Shown here: in pieces, positions 9,101 through 15,118 of the stretch
How positions within the stretch are numbered: the stretch's first letter is position 1
Layout of the letters: each line of letters opens with the position of its first letter
Origin: an uncultured Acetatifactor sp.
GTDB lineage: Bacteria; Bacillota; Clostridia; Lachnospirales; Lachnospiraceae
Direction of reading: 5' to 3'
DNA length: 20,326 nt
NCBI GenBank assembly: GCA_934426825.1
Contig: CAKRYI010000033.1
Span: 1-20,326, forward strand
Notes under the pieces: generated by a model
What the model was told of the DNA's origin: nothing
What the model saw: only the letters and a program-made list of their open reading frames with translations
The model's database searches: none
Made by a program: the position numbers and the translations under genes

Positions 9101-10683
9101 CAGCAAACGGAGATGAGGATACATGGACCTGCGGTGTGGCATATCGCACGGACGGAGATTATACCTTTGACATAGCCACGGTTGACCTTGCCGGTAACAA
9201 AATGGCGGGCAGTGTTGATTACGGAAATAGTATGGCTCCGAAGGAATTTGTGATTGATAAGACCGTACCCATTATCCGTATTTCTTTCGATAATGATGAT
9301 GTCAGAAACGGTAAATATTATAATGCGGGACGAATCGCCACGGTTGAAATAGAGGAGCACAATTTTGCAGAAGGTGATGCGAAAGTGTCTGTTACCGCCT
9401 CTATAGCAGAGGGCAGTGTGGAAACTCCGGGAATTACCGGATGGGTAAAAAATGCAGACAATAATTCTACCCATGTGAACTTTACGCAGGACGGAGATTA
9501 CACCATGGCGGTGGAATACACGGATTTGGCGGGCAATGCTGCGGACGTGGTTGTGGTAGATGAGTTTACGGTGGACACCACACCGCCGGTTTTGGAAATC
9601 GGTGGAGTGGAAGATCATTCCGCTAATCAGGGAGAGGCAGCGCCTACCATTACCTACCACGATATTAACTATGCGGCAGACAAAACAGAGGTTGCTATTA
9701 GCGGTTACAAAAACCGGAATGGAAAGAATCTGACAGGTATTGCCAATGAAAGCCAGTTTGGCGGCAAGTTTATCTGTGATAATATTGCAGAAATTCCGGA
9801 GAATGATGATGTGTACCTGTGTGTGGGACATGTGGAGGATTTAGCGGGTAATAGCAGTGAGGCGGAAGTCACATTCAGTGTAAACCGCTTTGGTTCCAAT
9901 TATATTTTGGACGATTCCGCGCGGAATCTGGTAGAGCAGTATTATACTAACAAGGCACCGACCATACAGGTGACGGAGATTAATGTCAATTCGCTGGAGT
10001 TTCAGGAGATAACCGCTACCATGAACGGCGATATTCTGGATTTGGTGAAAGGACAGGACTATCAGGTCACGGAAGCCGGTGGAGAAGGAAGCTGGAAGGA
10101 ATACCATTATACAATTCCTGCGGAATTTTTTGACAAGGACAGTGTGTACAACATTACCATACATTCCCGTGATGAGGCGCAAAATGAAAACAGTAACCGT
10201 ACCGCCAAAACGGATGAGTACACACAGCCCATAGATTTTGTACTGGATACCACGGCACCTGTGGTTGTTATCAGCGGTGTGGAGGATGATGAGCAGTATG
10301 CGGAGGACAGCCGGACAATCACTCTGATTGCGGAGGACAATATCCGGTTGGAAAATTTACAGCTTTATTTAGATGAACAGTTGGTGGCTGACTACGGTGA
10401 AGAGGAACTGGCTCAGACCGGTGGAACCGTAACTTATCTTGCAAACAGTAGTAATAACTGGCAGAACTTAAGAGTAGTTGCAAAGGATAAGGCAGGCAAT
10501 ACGACGCAGGATGTCGGAGTGAGATTCCTTTTGACCAGTAATGTGTTTATCCAGTATATACACAATACGCCTGCGGTTGTTACAACGGTTACGGCAGTGA
10601 CAGTTGCCGGTGCGGGAATCGGAGTGGCAAGATTTAGGATTGTTCGGAGAAAACCCCGCAAGGCAGGGAAAAAAACAGCTTAG
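3163..10683 (+). CDS. Giant secreted, membrane-anchored multi-Ig-like surface protein
   Basis: 2506 residues. A Sec-type signal peptide has a basic start (RRNTRRYKR), a hydrophobic core (11-23) and a probable cleavage site near VNA-G (33/34). An acidic Gly/Ser linker follows. The first module, about 66-155, has a Big_2 pattern with a WSS motif, VSV strand and a closing VTV strand. A second Big_2-like module (162-258) and a further beta module (260-355) follow. From about residue 566 there are some fourteen Ig-like modules, recognisable by boundary motifs like LDTxAP and by D-x-AGN turns (near 566, 687, 807, 924, 1051, 1195, 1330, 1475, 1621, 1757, 1917, 2030, 2136 and 2360). Several carry a (T/E)E(R/H/K/Q)NF-type motif. 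The C-terminus has one membrane span (2469-2489) and a basic tail ending RRKPRKAGKKTA. There is no LPxTG motif, so it is anchored by the membrane span rather than by a classical sortase. A long stalk or adhesin role is likely. The ligand, and any link to the Tad pilus, are unknown. Confidence 0.9.
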   Translation: MRRNTRRYKRIALLCAVALVMSTVDTPVHFVNAGTLEDMGQGDSQGETENGGEGSVSGGDTVTNGITIQPELELVLDEQNANQRTATLTAAFDPENATDRTLLWSSDKPEIVSVSAEESDTGTVDITAQAVGSAVITAALKTDESKTAQCRVTVKSVPVSVGAITLNSSSDGQGNSLSADNILATQKVFYLFAALNPEVQYCTDSSIDWSVEKGKSFVTLNGNCVTILDLPENENPVTFTAKTVNGCTGTVTVTIKKVRPEIRFEQQASIEYGNDTVSISAGVYDGNVPVAANLTYELVTGDGLLGGDEISIDPATGRVSPHKMGNFKVKVSCGGDGTYQAAVAEKEFQVSRKMLNVVLTDPSAIIQKVSDGTMDLTEDNKEKIKSLIAIQEGQVLTGDTVELEVTVPDTTQYDNLEVYTEDWDSRNSVALKDVRITIKTDDGKYCLDTTAVEQASLAARITPIPVSDKEVNLKDNGGDVAIHNRTIIFKGGTRGRNGEYWYGKDGVPVSVTESGVDLRERKNWFLSSSVLVDKNGNKFMEVDGEINACVRQNNTYYGSYHIIWQMDKTEPSITLTSVKTEDGADAGAMVFDKKVIYTIKVTDVGSGIREKGKEGIVYGIASTNNASGVATWTEPFSLEETQDAQGRWVYTFRVETESSGYLFVRATDCVGNTAISGAIRPIILESDAPSLQVECDNTEYRQNHTVSVTAKDAEEAGSSPYTYSGIAKVEYVLVQDGNVVFQTTAENAAPKDMNQIPQRREFTHQLTNLQKGNVGIYDGQDLDGSYQLTVTVYDNCGNSASDSCELYFDNTAPGASVFMENGTTDTNGNYYYRADNCDIRVGIKDARIAEGVTYQITVGGKPVAEGTVTENTEIPLAKEEIAKSADGKVKVGVTLTDKAGNVNTRFNEVTNLNCNQDKTEAYFILDTKAPIAKVEMEGGNALDNTYYYRADNCGVLISFEDSDGENAPVRGGQAQYKVSVGRQDGTESEMVLADGTNTIRLEADEVKAYGDGSRTITVTAIDVAGNVMTGLLTAEEGSKGVVIDKNKAAFVLDTAAPKLTAVSLKETDSGKGGAEYYSNEPQNVYLNSSYTVTYTVEEDNYLSDAGYVNMDWGETIAEGEAADCSLDTRDKAAITLKVDTRGKQIENAHYCPTLTVKDKAGNVLVKDASFDNQGYDYNNVTVDIDGKATMEVCQVLDNVAPVLDSVKVVKHTGTVIPDYTDAAYINGVFSVTYHVTEQNYSNENDLVIFGADGFHSIHPSFVSQDKNEITMRVEPGDNQNIEGDTYIPHLKVTDKAGNHMVLSENFDDDGKEYNRVMVADGTAQLDKKLILDTKAPVVTIDYTEPGISHYYAEPDGTYAYYNKKYGSLTASYRVEEKNFDSSKIWIGYSEDGGEISYREVKANANQTDSPDTLDIPITDDMDEVHYQFAAYGEDCAGNPVTVVDKQAVKEASVINSITAKDCSKENKYVSSSHKVIDTVAPTYTLQIESSGSVNRGLDTVHGNRYYFNSGFQVKIAVNVDEYVGDRIFIRRAYVAGSETVDSSAVAIDRQEQFTTRLNSDTNVYTDVVNAGDGVYRYQIYGTDRAGNSLTCTGNSGNVEAGALPVSGQEDESVSDLSVPVVLDTVKPQVSVRVNEIMEDRTLGDCFYQGTLTREEKYEQGVNQPYRSKTKAQAVVTGSDFSPIKLNYTFESSNSAAGNRNVVYNSGEFIKNDSQTIDWNGQQTVRMMQLTATDLAGNTATAANSYNGAVSTKMYLDVDAPNQDELAPGVQIQLNGANSGTTRGGVYGTDGLPLYAGDVTAQVKISDLNKEQQSSGLYKVYYKVEVAGQDWTQRNVVGITSRTDSGISPEIGNGVIYYGTSGVGAELSADEVLTYTDNLTFTFRSSDFNYNDVRLTVWAEDNSGNKMQSANYITRAFGIDVTAPKVKVVYDNNDVKNEKYFLADRVATIVVTERNFNEAETKITTEQEAVISGWEHAAGGAANGDEDTWTCGVAYRTDGDYTFDIATVDLAGNKMAGSVDYGNSMAPKEFVIDKTVPIIRISFDNDDVRNGKYYNAGRIATVEIEEHNFAEGDAKVSVTASIAEGSVETPGITGWVKNADNNSTHVNFTQDGDYTMAVEYTDLAGNAADVVVVDEFTVDTTPPVLEIGGVEDHSANQGEAAPTITYHDINYAADKTEVAISGYKNRNGKNLTGIANESQFGGKFICDNIAEIPENDDVYLCVGHVEDLAGNSSEAEVTFSVNRFGSNYILDDSARNLVEQYYTNKAPTIQVTEINVNSLEFQEITATMNGDILDLVKGQDYQVTEAGGEGSWKEYHYTIPAEFFDKDSVYNITIHSRDEAQNENSNRTAKTDEYTQPIDFVLDTTAPVVVISGVEDDEQYAEDSRTITLIAEDNIRLENLQLYLDEQLVADYGEEELAQTGGTVTYLANSSNNWQNLRVVAKDKAGNTTQDVGVRFLLTSNVFIQYIHNTPAVVTTVTAVTVAGAGIGVARFRIVRRKPRKAGKKTA
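5650..6030 (+). repeat. Duplicated Ig-like module with YYYRADNC motif
   Basis: Two neighbouring modules of the giant protein begin with the same motif, YYYRADNC, encoded near 5652-5675 and 5998-6024. The DNA there is nearly identical (TATTACAGRGCRGATAACTG with silent changes) while the rest of each module has diverged. This indicates an older tandem duplication within the gene. Each copy carries the motif cysteine, which is unusual for an exported protein of an anaerobe. Confidence 0.6.
8935..9560 (+). repeat. Tandem Ig-like modules with DNNDVKN / DNDDVRN openings
   Basis: Two consecutive modules of the giant protein share a layout: a VTAP or KTVP boundary, then DNNDVKN or DNDDVRN, an (R)(V/I)AT strand, an ERNF or EHNF motif, a W-containing strand, DGDYT and a closing D-LAGN turn. 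They start near 8935 and 9274. Protein similarity is high but the DNA has diverged, so this is a functional module repeat and not a recent duplication. Confidence 0.65.
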
Positions 10684-10706
10684 CGCAAACGACAGAGGAG
10701 AGCTAA

Positions 10707-11777
10707 ATGAAAATAAGATTAGGTATCATTGACAATGATGGAATGTACAAAACAAGACTGATTAATTATTTTAACGCAAACTATGCAGACAAGCTCGAAA
10801 TATTTTCTTTTTCAACCCTGGAAAATTTAAAGCAGTATATGCAGGAGAGCAATCTGGACGTTTTGCTTGCGGATGAGGAAAGCGTACCGGATACGGAGGA
10901 AATTCCGGCTGGTGTGGCATTCGCCTACTGGTCCGATTCTGCCAACATAGATTCCATACGAAACAAACGCACAGTGTGCAAGTATCAGAAAGCAGAACTG
11001 ATTTATAAGGAAATTTTGGGGCTGTATGCGGAGATTGATAATAATGTGACCTCCTATAAACTGGACGGTTCTGGCGGTGCGGTGTTGACCTTTATGGGGG
11101 CAGCAGGCGGTGTGGGAAGCAGTACGGTTGCCGTGGGATGTGCTATGTATCTGGCAAGACAGGGGAAAAAGGTTCTCTATCTGGATATGACCCGGTTAGG
11201 GGATACCTCACTGTATTTTGGCGGAGAGGGAAATACTACTTTGTCGGATGTCTTTTATTCCATAAAAAGCAATAATGCCAATCTGTTTCTCAAACTGGAA
11301 AGTATGGTGAAAAGAGATGGCTGCGGTGTCAATTACTATGAATCCTGCCGTGTGGCATTGGATTTCAGAGACACCAAGGCGGAGGATATTACACATCTGA
11401 TAAAAAGTATTCTCGATGCGCAGAGTTATGAGTATATTATCGTGGACGCAGAGCCCTCGCTGGATGAGAAGATGAAGGCAATCCTTGCCGTGAGCAGTGC
11501 GGTTATTGTAATTGGCGATGGAACAAGCAATGCCAATTCCAAACTGGCAAAACTGATAGAGGCACTGCAACTGGACGGTGGGAAGAAGGATGGTTTGGAG
11601 AGAAAACTGTTCCTTTTGTATAATCGCTTTCATACGGGAGCCCAAAAGGCTGTTTTGCAGGAAAAAATTACGGAACTGGGAGGCATCAATGCCTATAAGA
11701 ATGGATCGCCGCGTCAGATTGCAGAGGAGATTGCAGGTAAGAGCGTGTTTGCACGCTTCCTGATTACGGAGGAATAA
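10707..11777 (+). CDS. tadZ: TadZ/CpaE-like ParA-superfamily ATPase
   Basis: 356 residues. The N-terminal ~110 resemble a degenerate response-regulator receiver domain: a first strand ending IIDND (7-11) and a strand VLLADEES (52-59). A flexible link leads to a MinD/ParA-like domain (about 125-350). The P-loop reads GAAGGVGSST (131-140); both lysines of the MinD-type deviant Walker A are replaced. Asp160 (LYLD) and Asp247 (IIVDAEPS) fit the later motifs. TadZ/CpaE proteins are known to localise the Tad secretion apparatus at the cell pole or membrane, and many have atypical P-loops. It directly precedes the TadA gene, as expected. AGAGGAG (10694-10700) lies 6 nt before the ATG. The gap to the giant Ig gene is only 23 bases. 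ATP hydrolysis may be weak or absent; nucleotide binding is still possible. Confidence 0.88.
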   Translation: MKIRLGIIDNDGMYKTRLINYFNANYADKLEIFSFSTLENLKQYMQESNLDVLLADEESVPDTEEIPAGVAFAYWSDSANIDSIRNKRTVCKYQKAELIYKEILGLYAEIDNNVTSYKLDGSGGAVLTFMGAAGGVGSSTVAVGCAMYLARQGKKVLYLDMTRLGDTSLYFGGEGNTTLSDVFYSIKSNNANLFLKLESMVKRDGCGVNYYESCRVALDFRDTKAEDITHLIKSILDAQSYEYIIVDAEPSLDEKMKAILAVSSAVIVIGDGTSNANSKLAKLIEALQLDGGKKDGLERKLFLLYNRFHTGAQKAVLQEKITELGGINAYKNGSPRQIAEEIAGKSVFARFLITEE

Positions 11778-11780
11778 GTG

Positions 11781-13022
11781 ATGGAAGAAGAACAATTACA
11801 GGAACTGGTTGCGGATTTAAAAACATACGTTCTGCGGGAGTTTCCGCTGAGTCAGTTGAGTGATGATCAGCTTATGAATCAAATCGAAGATTTGGTTCAC
11901 TCAAGGCTGGAAGGACAGTATGTTCCCATAGACCAGAAGGTAGAGATTGTCAAATTGGTGTATTCGTCCATCCGTGGCTTTGGTGTATTGGATACCATTA
12001 TGAGTGATGACACCATCACGGAGGTTATGATTAACGGTCCGGACAATATTTTCATCGAGCAGAAGGGCAGGGTACATAAAATGGACAACACCTTCGAGAG
12101 TGAGAGAAGACTCGAAGATGTCATTCAGAGAATTGTAGGACTGGCGGGAAGAGAGGTCAACCAGGCGAACCCCATCGTGGACACCAGATTGCCGGACGGT
12201 TCCCGTGTAAACGTAGTACTGCCGCCCATTTCCCTGATTGGACCGGTGGTGACGATTCGTAAGTTTTCCAAGACTCCAATGACCATTGAAAAACTGATTG
12301 AATACGGGAGTCTGACGCAGAATATAGCAGATTTTCTGGAGATACTGGTTCGTGCTAAATATAACATATTTGTGGCGGGGGGAACGGGAAGCGGTAAAAC
12401 CACTTTCCTGAATGCGCTGTCCAACTATATTCCGAAGGATGAACGTATCATTACCATAGAGGACTCGGCGGAACTACAGATAGAGAATGTTCCCAATCTG
12501 GTCAGTCTGGAGACACGAAATGCCAACTCCACCGGTGCGGGTGCGGTTACTATGACAGATTTGATTAAATCCAGTCTCCGAATGAGACCGGAGAGAATCA
12601 TTGTAGGTGAGGTTCGTGGTGCGGAGGCGCTGGATATGCTACAGGCAATGAACACCGGACATGACGGAAGCCTTTCCACCGGACATGCCAACAGTACACG
12701 GGATATGCTCAGCCGTCTGGAGACCATGGTGCTCCAGGGGGCAGCGGGTCTGCCGCTTCCTGCAATACGACAGCAGATATCCAGTGCGGTGGACATTATT
12801 ATCCATCTGTCCCGTTTGCGCGACCACAGCCGTAAGACCATGGCAATTACGGAAGTTCTTGGGCTGGATGCGCAGGGGAACATTATGCTGAATCCGTTGT
12901 ATGAGTTTGTAGAAGATGAAAAAAGTACTCTGGAGCACGTCAGCGGTTCCCTGCAAAGAACCGCAAATAAGATGCAGAATAATTTCAAATTGCAGCTTGC
13001 CGGATATAACGAAACATACTAA
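11781..13022 (+). CDS. tadA: TadA/CpaF-type secretion ATPase
   Basis: 413-residue type II/IV secretion ATPase of the CpaF subfamily, the hexameric cytoplasmic motor that powers Flp pilin assembly. After a helical N-terminus comes the conserved N-domain with VMINGPDNIFIE (about 82-93), then R-LPDGSRVN (136-144). The Walker A box GGTGSGKTT spans 200-208, the Asp box IEDSAE lies near 226-231, the Walker B region RIIVGEVRG covers 272-280 with Glu277, and the His-box region TGHDGSLSTGH spans 292-302. All key residues are present and the length is typical. A GTG three bases upstream (11778) is possible, but ATG at 11781 has the better spacing (7 nt) from GGAGG (11769-11773). The ribosome-binding site lies inside the end of tadZ, so the two genes are probably translationally linked. 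Confidence 0.96.
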   Translation: MEEEQLQELVADLKTYVLREFPLSQLSDDQLMNQIEDLVHSRLEGQYVPIDQKVEIVKLVYSSIRGFGVLDTIMSDDTITEVMINGPDNIFIEQKGRVHKMDNTFESERRLEDVIQRIVGLAGREVNQANPIVDTRLPDGSRVNVVLPPISLIGPVVTIRKFSKTPMTIEKLIEYGSLTQNIADFLEILVRAKYNIFVAGGTGSGKTTFLNALSNYIPKDERIITIEDSAELQIENVPNLVSLETRNANSTGAGAVTMTDLIKSSLRMRPERIIVGEVRGAEALDMLQAMNTGHDGSLSTGHANSTRDMLSRLETMVLQGAAGLPLPAIRQQISSAVDIIIHLSRLRDHSRKTMAITEVLGLDAQGNIMLNPLYEFVEDEKSTLEHVSGSLQRTANKMQNNFKLQLAGYNETY

Positions 13023-13037
13023 CAGGGAGAGGGATTC

Positions 13038-13838
13038 ATGGGAAAAAAAGAGAAAAAGAAAAAAGAGACCTATATCCCCAAAACGGGACTTTTGGGAAAT
13101 GCAGTGGATTACAATATTAAGGTTTTTACGATGCAGGAAAAAATTCTCTATTTCCTGCTTGGAACGGTTGTGACCGGAGTGGTATTGTACATATTTTATG
13201 AATCACTGATTGTTTCTTTGATTGTAGGTGTTGCCGGAGGCATTGTGTTTCTGCCGTTGATGAATAAAAACCTGATTGCAAAGCGCAAACACAAGCTGCT
13301 TTTACAGTTTAAGGATCTGTTAGATGCCCTGAGTACTTCACTGGGGGCAGGACACAACGTGTTGGATGCCTTTTCTGCGGCAGAGAGGGATTTGCTTGTA
13401 GAGTACTCCGATGATGCGGATATTATCCAGGAAGTAAAAATTATTTTGCAGGGAATCGGCAATAACATAACCATAGAAAAAATGCTGACGGATTTTGGCG
13501 AGCGCAGCGGTCTGCGGGAGATAAAGGACTTTGCCTCCGTGTTTGAAACCTGTTACCGGAAGGGAGCAAATATCCAGGAGGTTATTCAGAATACTGCGGA
13601 AGTCATTACGGATGAAATTGAAATCAGCATGGAAATACAGACCATGGTGGCAGGGCAGAAAACAGAACAGAATGTTATGACTCTGATGCCCATTGTATTT
13701 GTATTTGTCATGAAAAATATGGGGGGCAATTTGGTGGATTTGTCCAGTCCCATCGGCATTATGTCTATGACAGCTGCCATTGTACTGTTTGTTGCATCTT
13801 ATTTTATCAGCAAAAAGATTTTGAATATCAGATTGTAG
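13038..13838 (+). CDS. tadB: TadB-like inner-membrane platform protein
   Basis: 266-residue type II secretion F-domain (GspF/TadB) protein, one half of the membrane platform on which the TadA motor acts. A lysine-rich start is followed by two membrane spans (about 36-54 and 58-76). A cytoplasmic helical domain follows (80-210), with the conserved segment LLDALSTSLGAGHNVLDAF (94-112), typical of Tad platform proteins. Two further spans lie at about 213-228 and 240-258. The start follows GGGAGAGGG (13025-13033). It begins 16 bases after tadA, the normal Tad order. Single-domain length is usual for TadB, which pairs with a separate TadC. Confidence 0.92.
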   Translation: MGKKEKKKKETYIPKTGLLGNAVDYNIKVFTMQEKILYFLLGTVVTGVVLYIFYESLIVSLIVGVAGGIVFLPLMNKNLIAKRKHKLLLQFKDLLDALSTSLGAGHNVLDAFSAAERDLLVEYSDDADIIQEVKIILQGIGNNITIEKMLTDFGERSGLREIKDFASVFETCYRKGANIQEVIQNTAEVITDEIEISMEIQTMVAGQKTEQNVMTLMPIVFVFVMKNMGGNLVDLSSPIGIMSMTAAIVLFVASYFISKKILNIRL

Positions 13839-13850
13839 GGGGGAAGAAAG

Positions 13851-14720
13851 ATGGCAGTGAGAATAGTGATACTTAGTATTTCTACACTTCTTACCCTGTT
13901 TTGGGTGATTGGCAATGAAATCGGTTATCGCCGATACGTTGATTATATCAAGCCGCTAAAAGGGAATAAAAGTCACCCGCTGTATATGATTTACGGCGTT
14001 GGTTTTTTTATGCTGGATTTGGTGCATTACAGCTTTCATTCCCGACTGGACAATAAACGGATAGCGCAGGCAAAAATTGTATTTGGGGAGAAATACGGTG
14101 AATATTTTTATCGTATCAATGTAGCCGAAAAGTTCAGCCTCAGTTATCTGGCGGTGGTAATGGGTTTTGATTTATACTGCGTCCTGAATGAAATGATTAT
14201 GATTTTGGTGGGAGTTTTCGGAGCCGTTATGGTGTTTTGGTATGTTGATACCAGAATTACGGATGTCATTGAAAAGAGAGAAGAGGAAATTGATTACGAA
14301 TTTTCGGACATGGTATCCAAACTGACCCTGTTAATTAATGCCGGTATGATTATGCGAGAGGCATGGTGGGAGGTTGCGTACGCTTCGGACGGATTGATTT
14401 ATCGGGAAATGCGAGAATCCATTCAACTCATGCAGAACGGTGTTGCCGAGGAGGACGCCTATATTTCGTTTGGTGCAAGATGTTACAGTAAACGCGTGAA
14501 AAAGTTTATCTCTCTGCTGGTTCAAAACCTGACAAAAGGTAACAAGGAGCTGGTTGCGTTTCTGAAACAGATGACAAAAGAGAGTTGGGAAGAGCGCAAG
14601 CATTATGTGAAACGGAAAGGTGAGGCGGCAGCTACTAAGCTGTTACTCCCCATAGGACTTATCTTTGTCGGAATCTTGATTATGATTGTGGTTCCTATTT
14701 TCGGCAATTTGGGCATTTGA
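13851..14720 (+). CDS. tadC: TadC-like inner-membrane platform protein
   Basis: 289-residue second F-domain protein, expected to pair with TadB in the platform. Spans are predicted at about 3-22, 44-60, 97-133 (long enough for two) and 264-284. The region 145-250 between them is the cytoplasmic F-domain, with the conserved pattern L-LLINAGM (158-166) and a later KGNKELVAFLKQM segment (229-241). The C-terminus ends in the hydrophobic PIGLIFVGI...VVPIF stretch seen in TadC proteins. The ATG is preceded by a G-rich ribosome-binding site at 13837-13843. The gap to tadB is 12 bases. The 54 bases after the stop lead into the pilin gene. Confidence 0.9.
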   Translation: MAVRIVILSISTLLTLFWVIGNEIGYRRYVDYIKPLKGNKSHPLYMIYGVGFFMLDLVHYSFHSRLDNKRIAQAKIVFGEKYGEYFYRINVAEKFSLSYLAVVMGFDLYCVLNEMIMILVGVFGAVMVFWYVDTRITDVIEKREEEIDYEFSDMVSKLTLLINAGMIMREAWWEVAYASDGLIYREMRESIQLMQNGVAEEDAYISFGARCYSKRVKKFISLLVQNLTKGNKELVAFLKQMTKESWEERKHYVKRKGEAAATKLLLPIGLIFVGILIMIVVPIFGNLGI

Positions 14721-14746
14721 TACACGCCTGTGCCGGAATTAAGAAT
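14717..14746 (+). promoter_or_regulatory. Weak candidate internal promoter for the pilin gene
   Basis: TTGATA (14717-14722), overlapping the tadC stop, matches the -35 consensus at five of six positions. AAGAAT (14741-14746), 18 nt later, matches the -10 at four of six. A separate promoter here would make sense because pilin is needed in much larger amounts than the motor. The evidence is sequence similarity only. Confidence 0.28.
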
Positions 14747-14774
14747 AAATTACTTATGAAAGGAGTGAGATTCT

Positions 14775-15035
14775 ATGTTGATGCAGGATTTATTTTGTCT
14801 AAAGCTCAAAGTTAAAAGTGCAGTTCATAACTTCATACGGGAAGAGAAAGGAGCCTCTGACATTATCGCACTGGTAGTTATCATCGGTATTGTAGTAGTA
14901 TTGGCATTCCTTTTCCGTTCAGCTATTTTTGACCTGTTCAAACAGTTATGGGACAACCTTGTTGCAGAACCTGCAACATCCGGTGGTACTTCAACCGGTA
15001 ACATCACTGTAAATGACATCACTTTGCCGGATTAA
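14775..15035 (+). CDS. flp: Flp-like type IVb prepilin with atypical processing site
   Basis: 86-residue small protein with the layout of a Flp prepilin. A charged leader (1-26) ends EEKG, a hydrophobic helix follows (30-48), then a short amphipathic stretch with a Phe/Leu/Trp pattern (50-62) and a Gly/Thr/Ser-rich tail ending DITLPD. Cleavage by a TadV-type peptidase would be after G26, giving a mature start ASDII. Classical prepilins have Glu at mature position 5; this one has Ile, and the nearest acid is Asp at position 3. The Thr/Gly-rich tail could be surface-exposed on the fibre. AGGAG (14761-14765) lies 9 nt before the ATG at 14775; the in-frame ATG at 14781 is too far from it. Position between tadC and tadE and small size support the pilin call. 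Confidence 0.8.
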   Translation: MLMQDLFCLKLKVKSAVHNFIREEKGASDIIALVVIIGIVVVLAFLFRSAIFDLFKQLWDNLVAEPATSGGTSTGNITVNDITLPD

Positions 15036-15041
15036 TTTACA

Positions 15042-15090
15042 GATGTTTGCCAAGACGGGTGGCTAAATGCCGCCCGGGGCGGCAGACATC
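15042..15090 (+). ncRNA. Nested RNA hairpin after the pilin gene (mRNA stabiliser or processing element)
   Basis: The mRNA can fold into a long stem-loop. GATGTTTGCC (15042-15051) pairs with GGCAGACATC (15081-15090), ten pairs with one wobble. A five-by-five internal loop follows, then GGGTGGC (15057-15063) pairs with GCCGCCC (15069-15075), again with one wobble, around the loop TAAAT. A competing GC-rich hairpin uses TGCCGCCC (15068-15075) and GGGCGGCA (15077-15084), and excludes the first fold. No run of T follows, so it is not a standard terminator. Such elements between a highly expressed gene and its neighbours commonly protect the upstream mRNA from 3' decay or lower downstream expression. 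That role is inferred here. Confidence 0.55.
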
Positions 15091-15118
15091 CCAATGAATA
15101 CGAGGAGAGAGCCGGAAC

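Noticed and set aside
8599..9831. Long antisense open frame of 410 codons on the - strand
   Set aside because: It lies fully inside the giant Ig-like gene, has no recognisable domain or ribosome-binding site, and its translation is low-complexity in character. It is a by-product of repetitive codon use on the sense strand.
5940..10280. Recurring DTxAP / AGN words as a DNA repeat array or CRISPR
   Set aside because: The recurrence is at protein level with irregular spacing of roughly 100-150 codons and diverged DNA. It marks Ig-like module boundaries.
10680..10706. TTAGC/GCTAA inverted repeat around the tadZ ribosome-binding site
   Set aside because: Only five pairs with a 17-nt loop; too weak to support a regulatory hairpin.
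15068..15084. GC-rich hairpin as a rho-independent terminator
   Set aside because: No T run follows (the next bases are GACATCCC), and tadE continues the operon 35 bases later.
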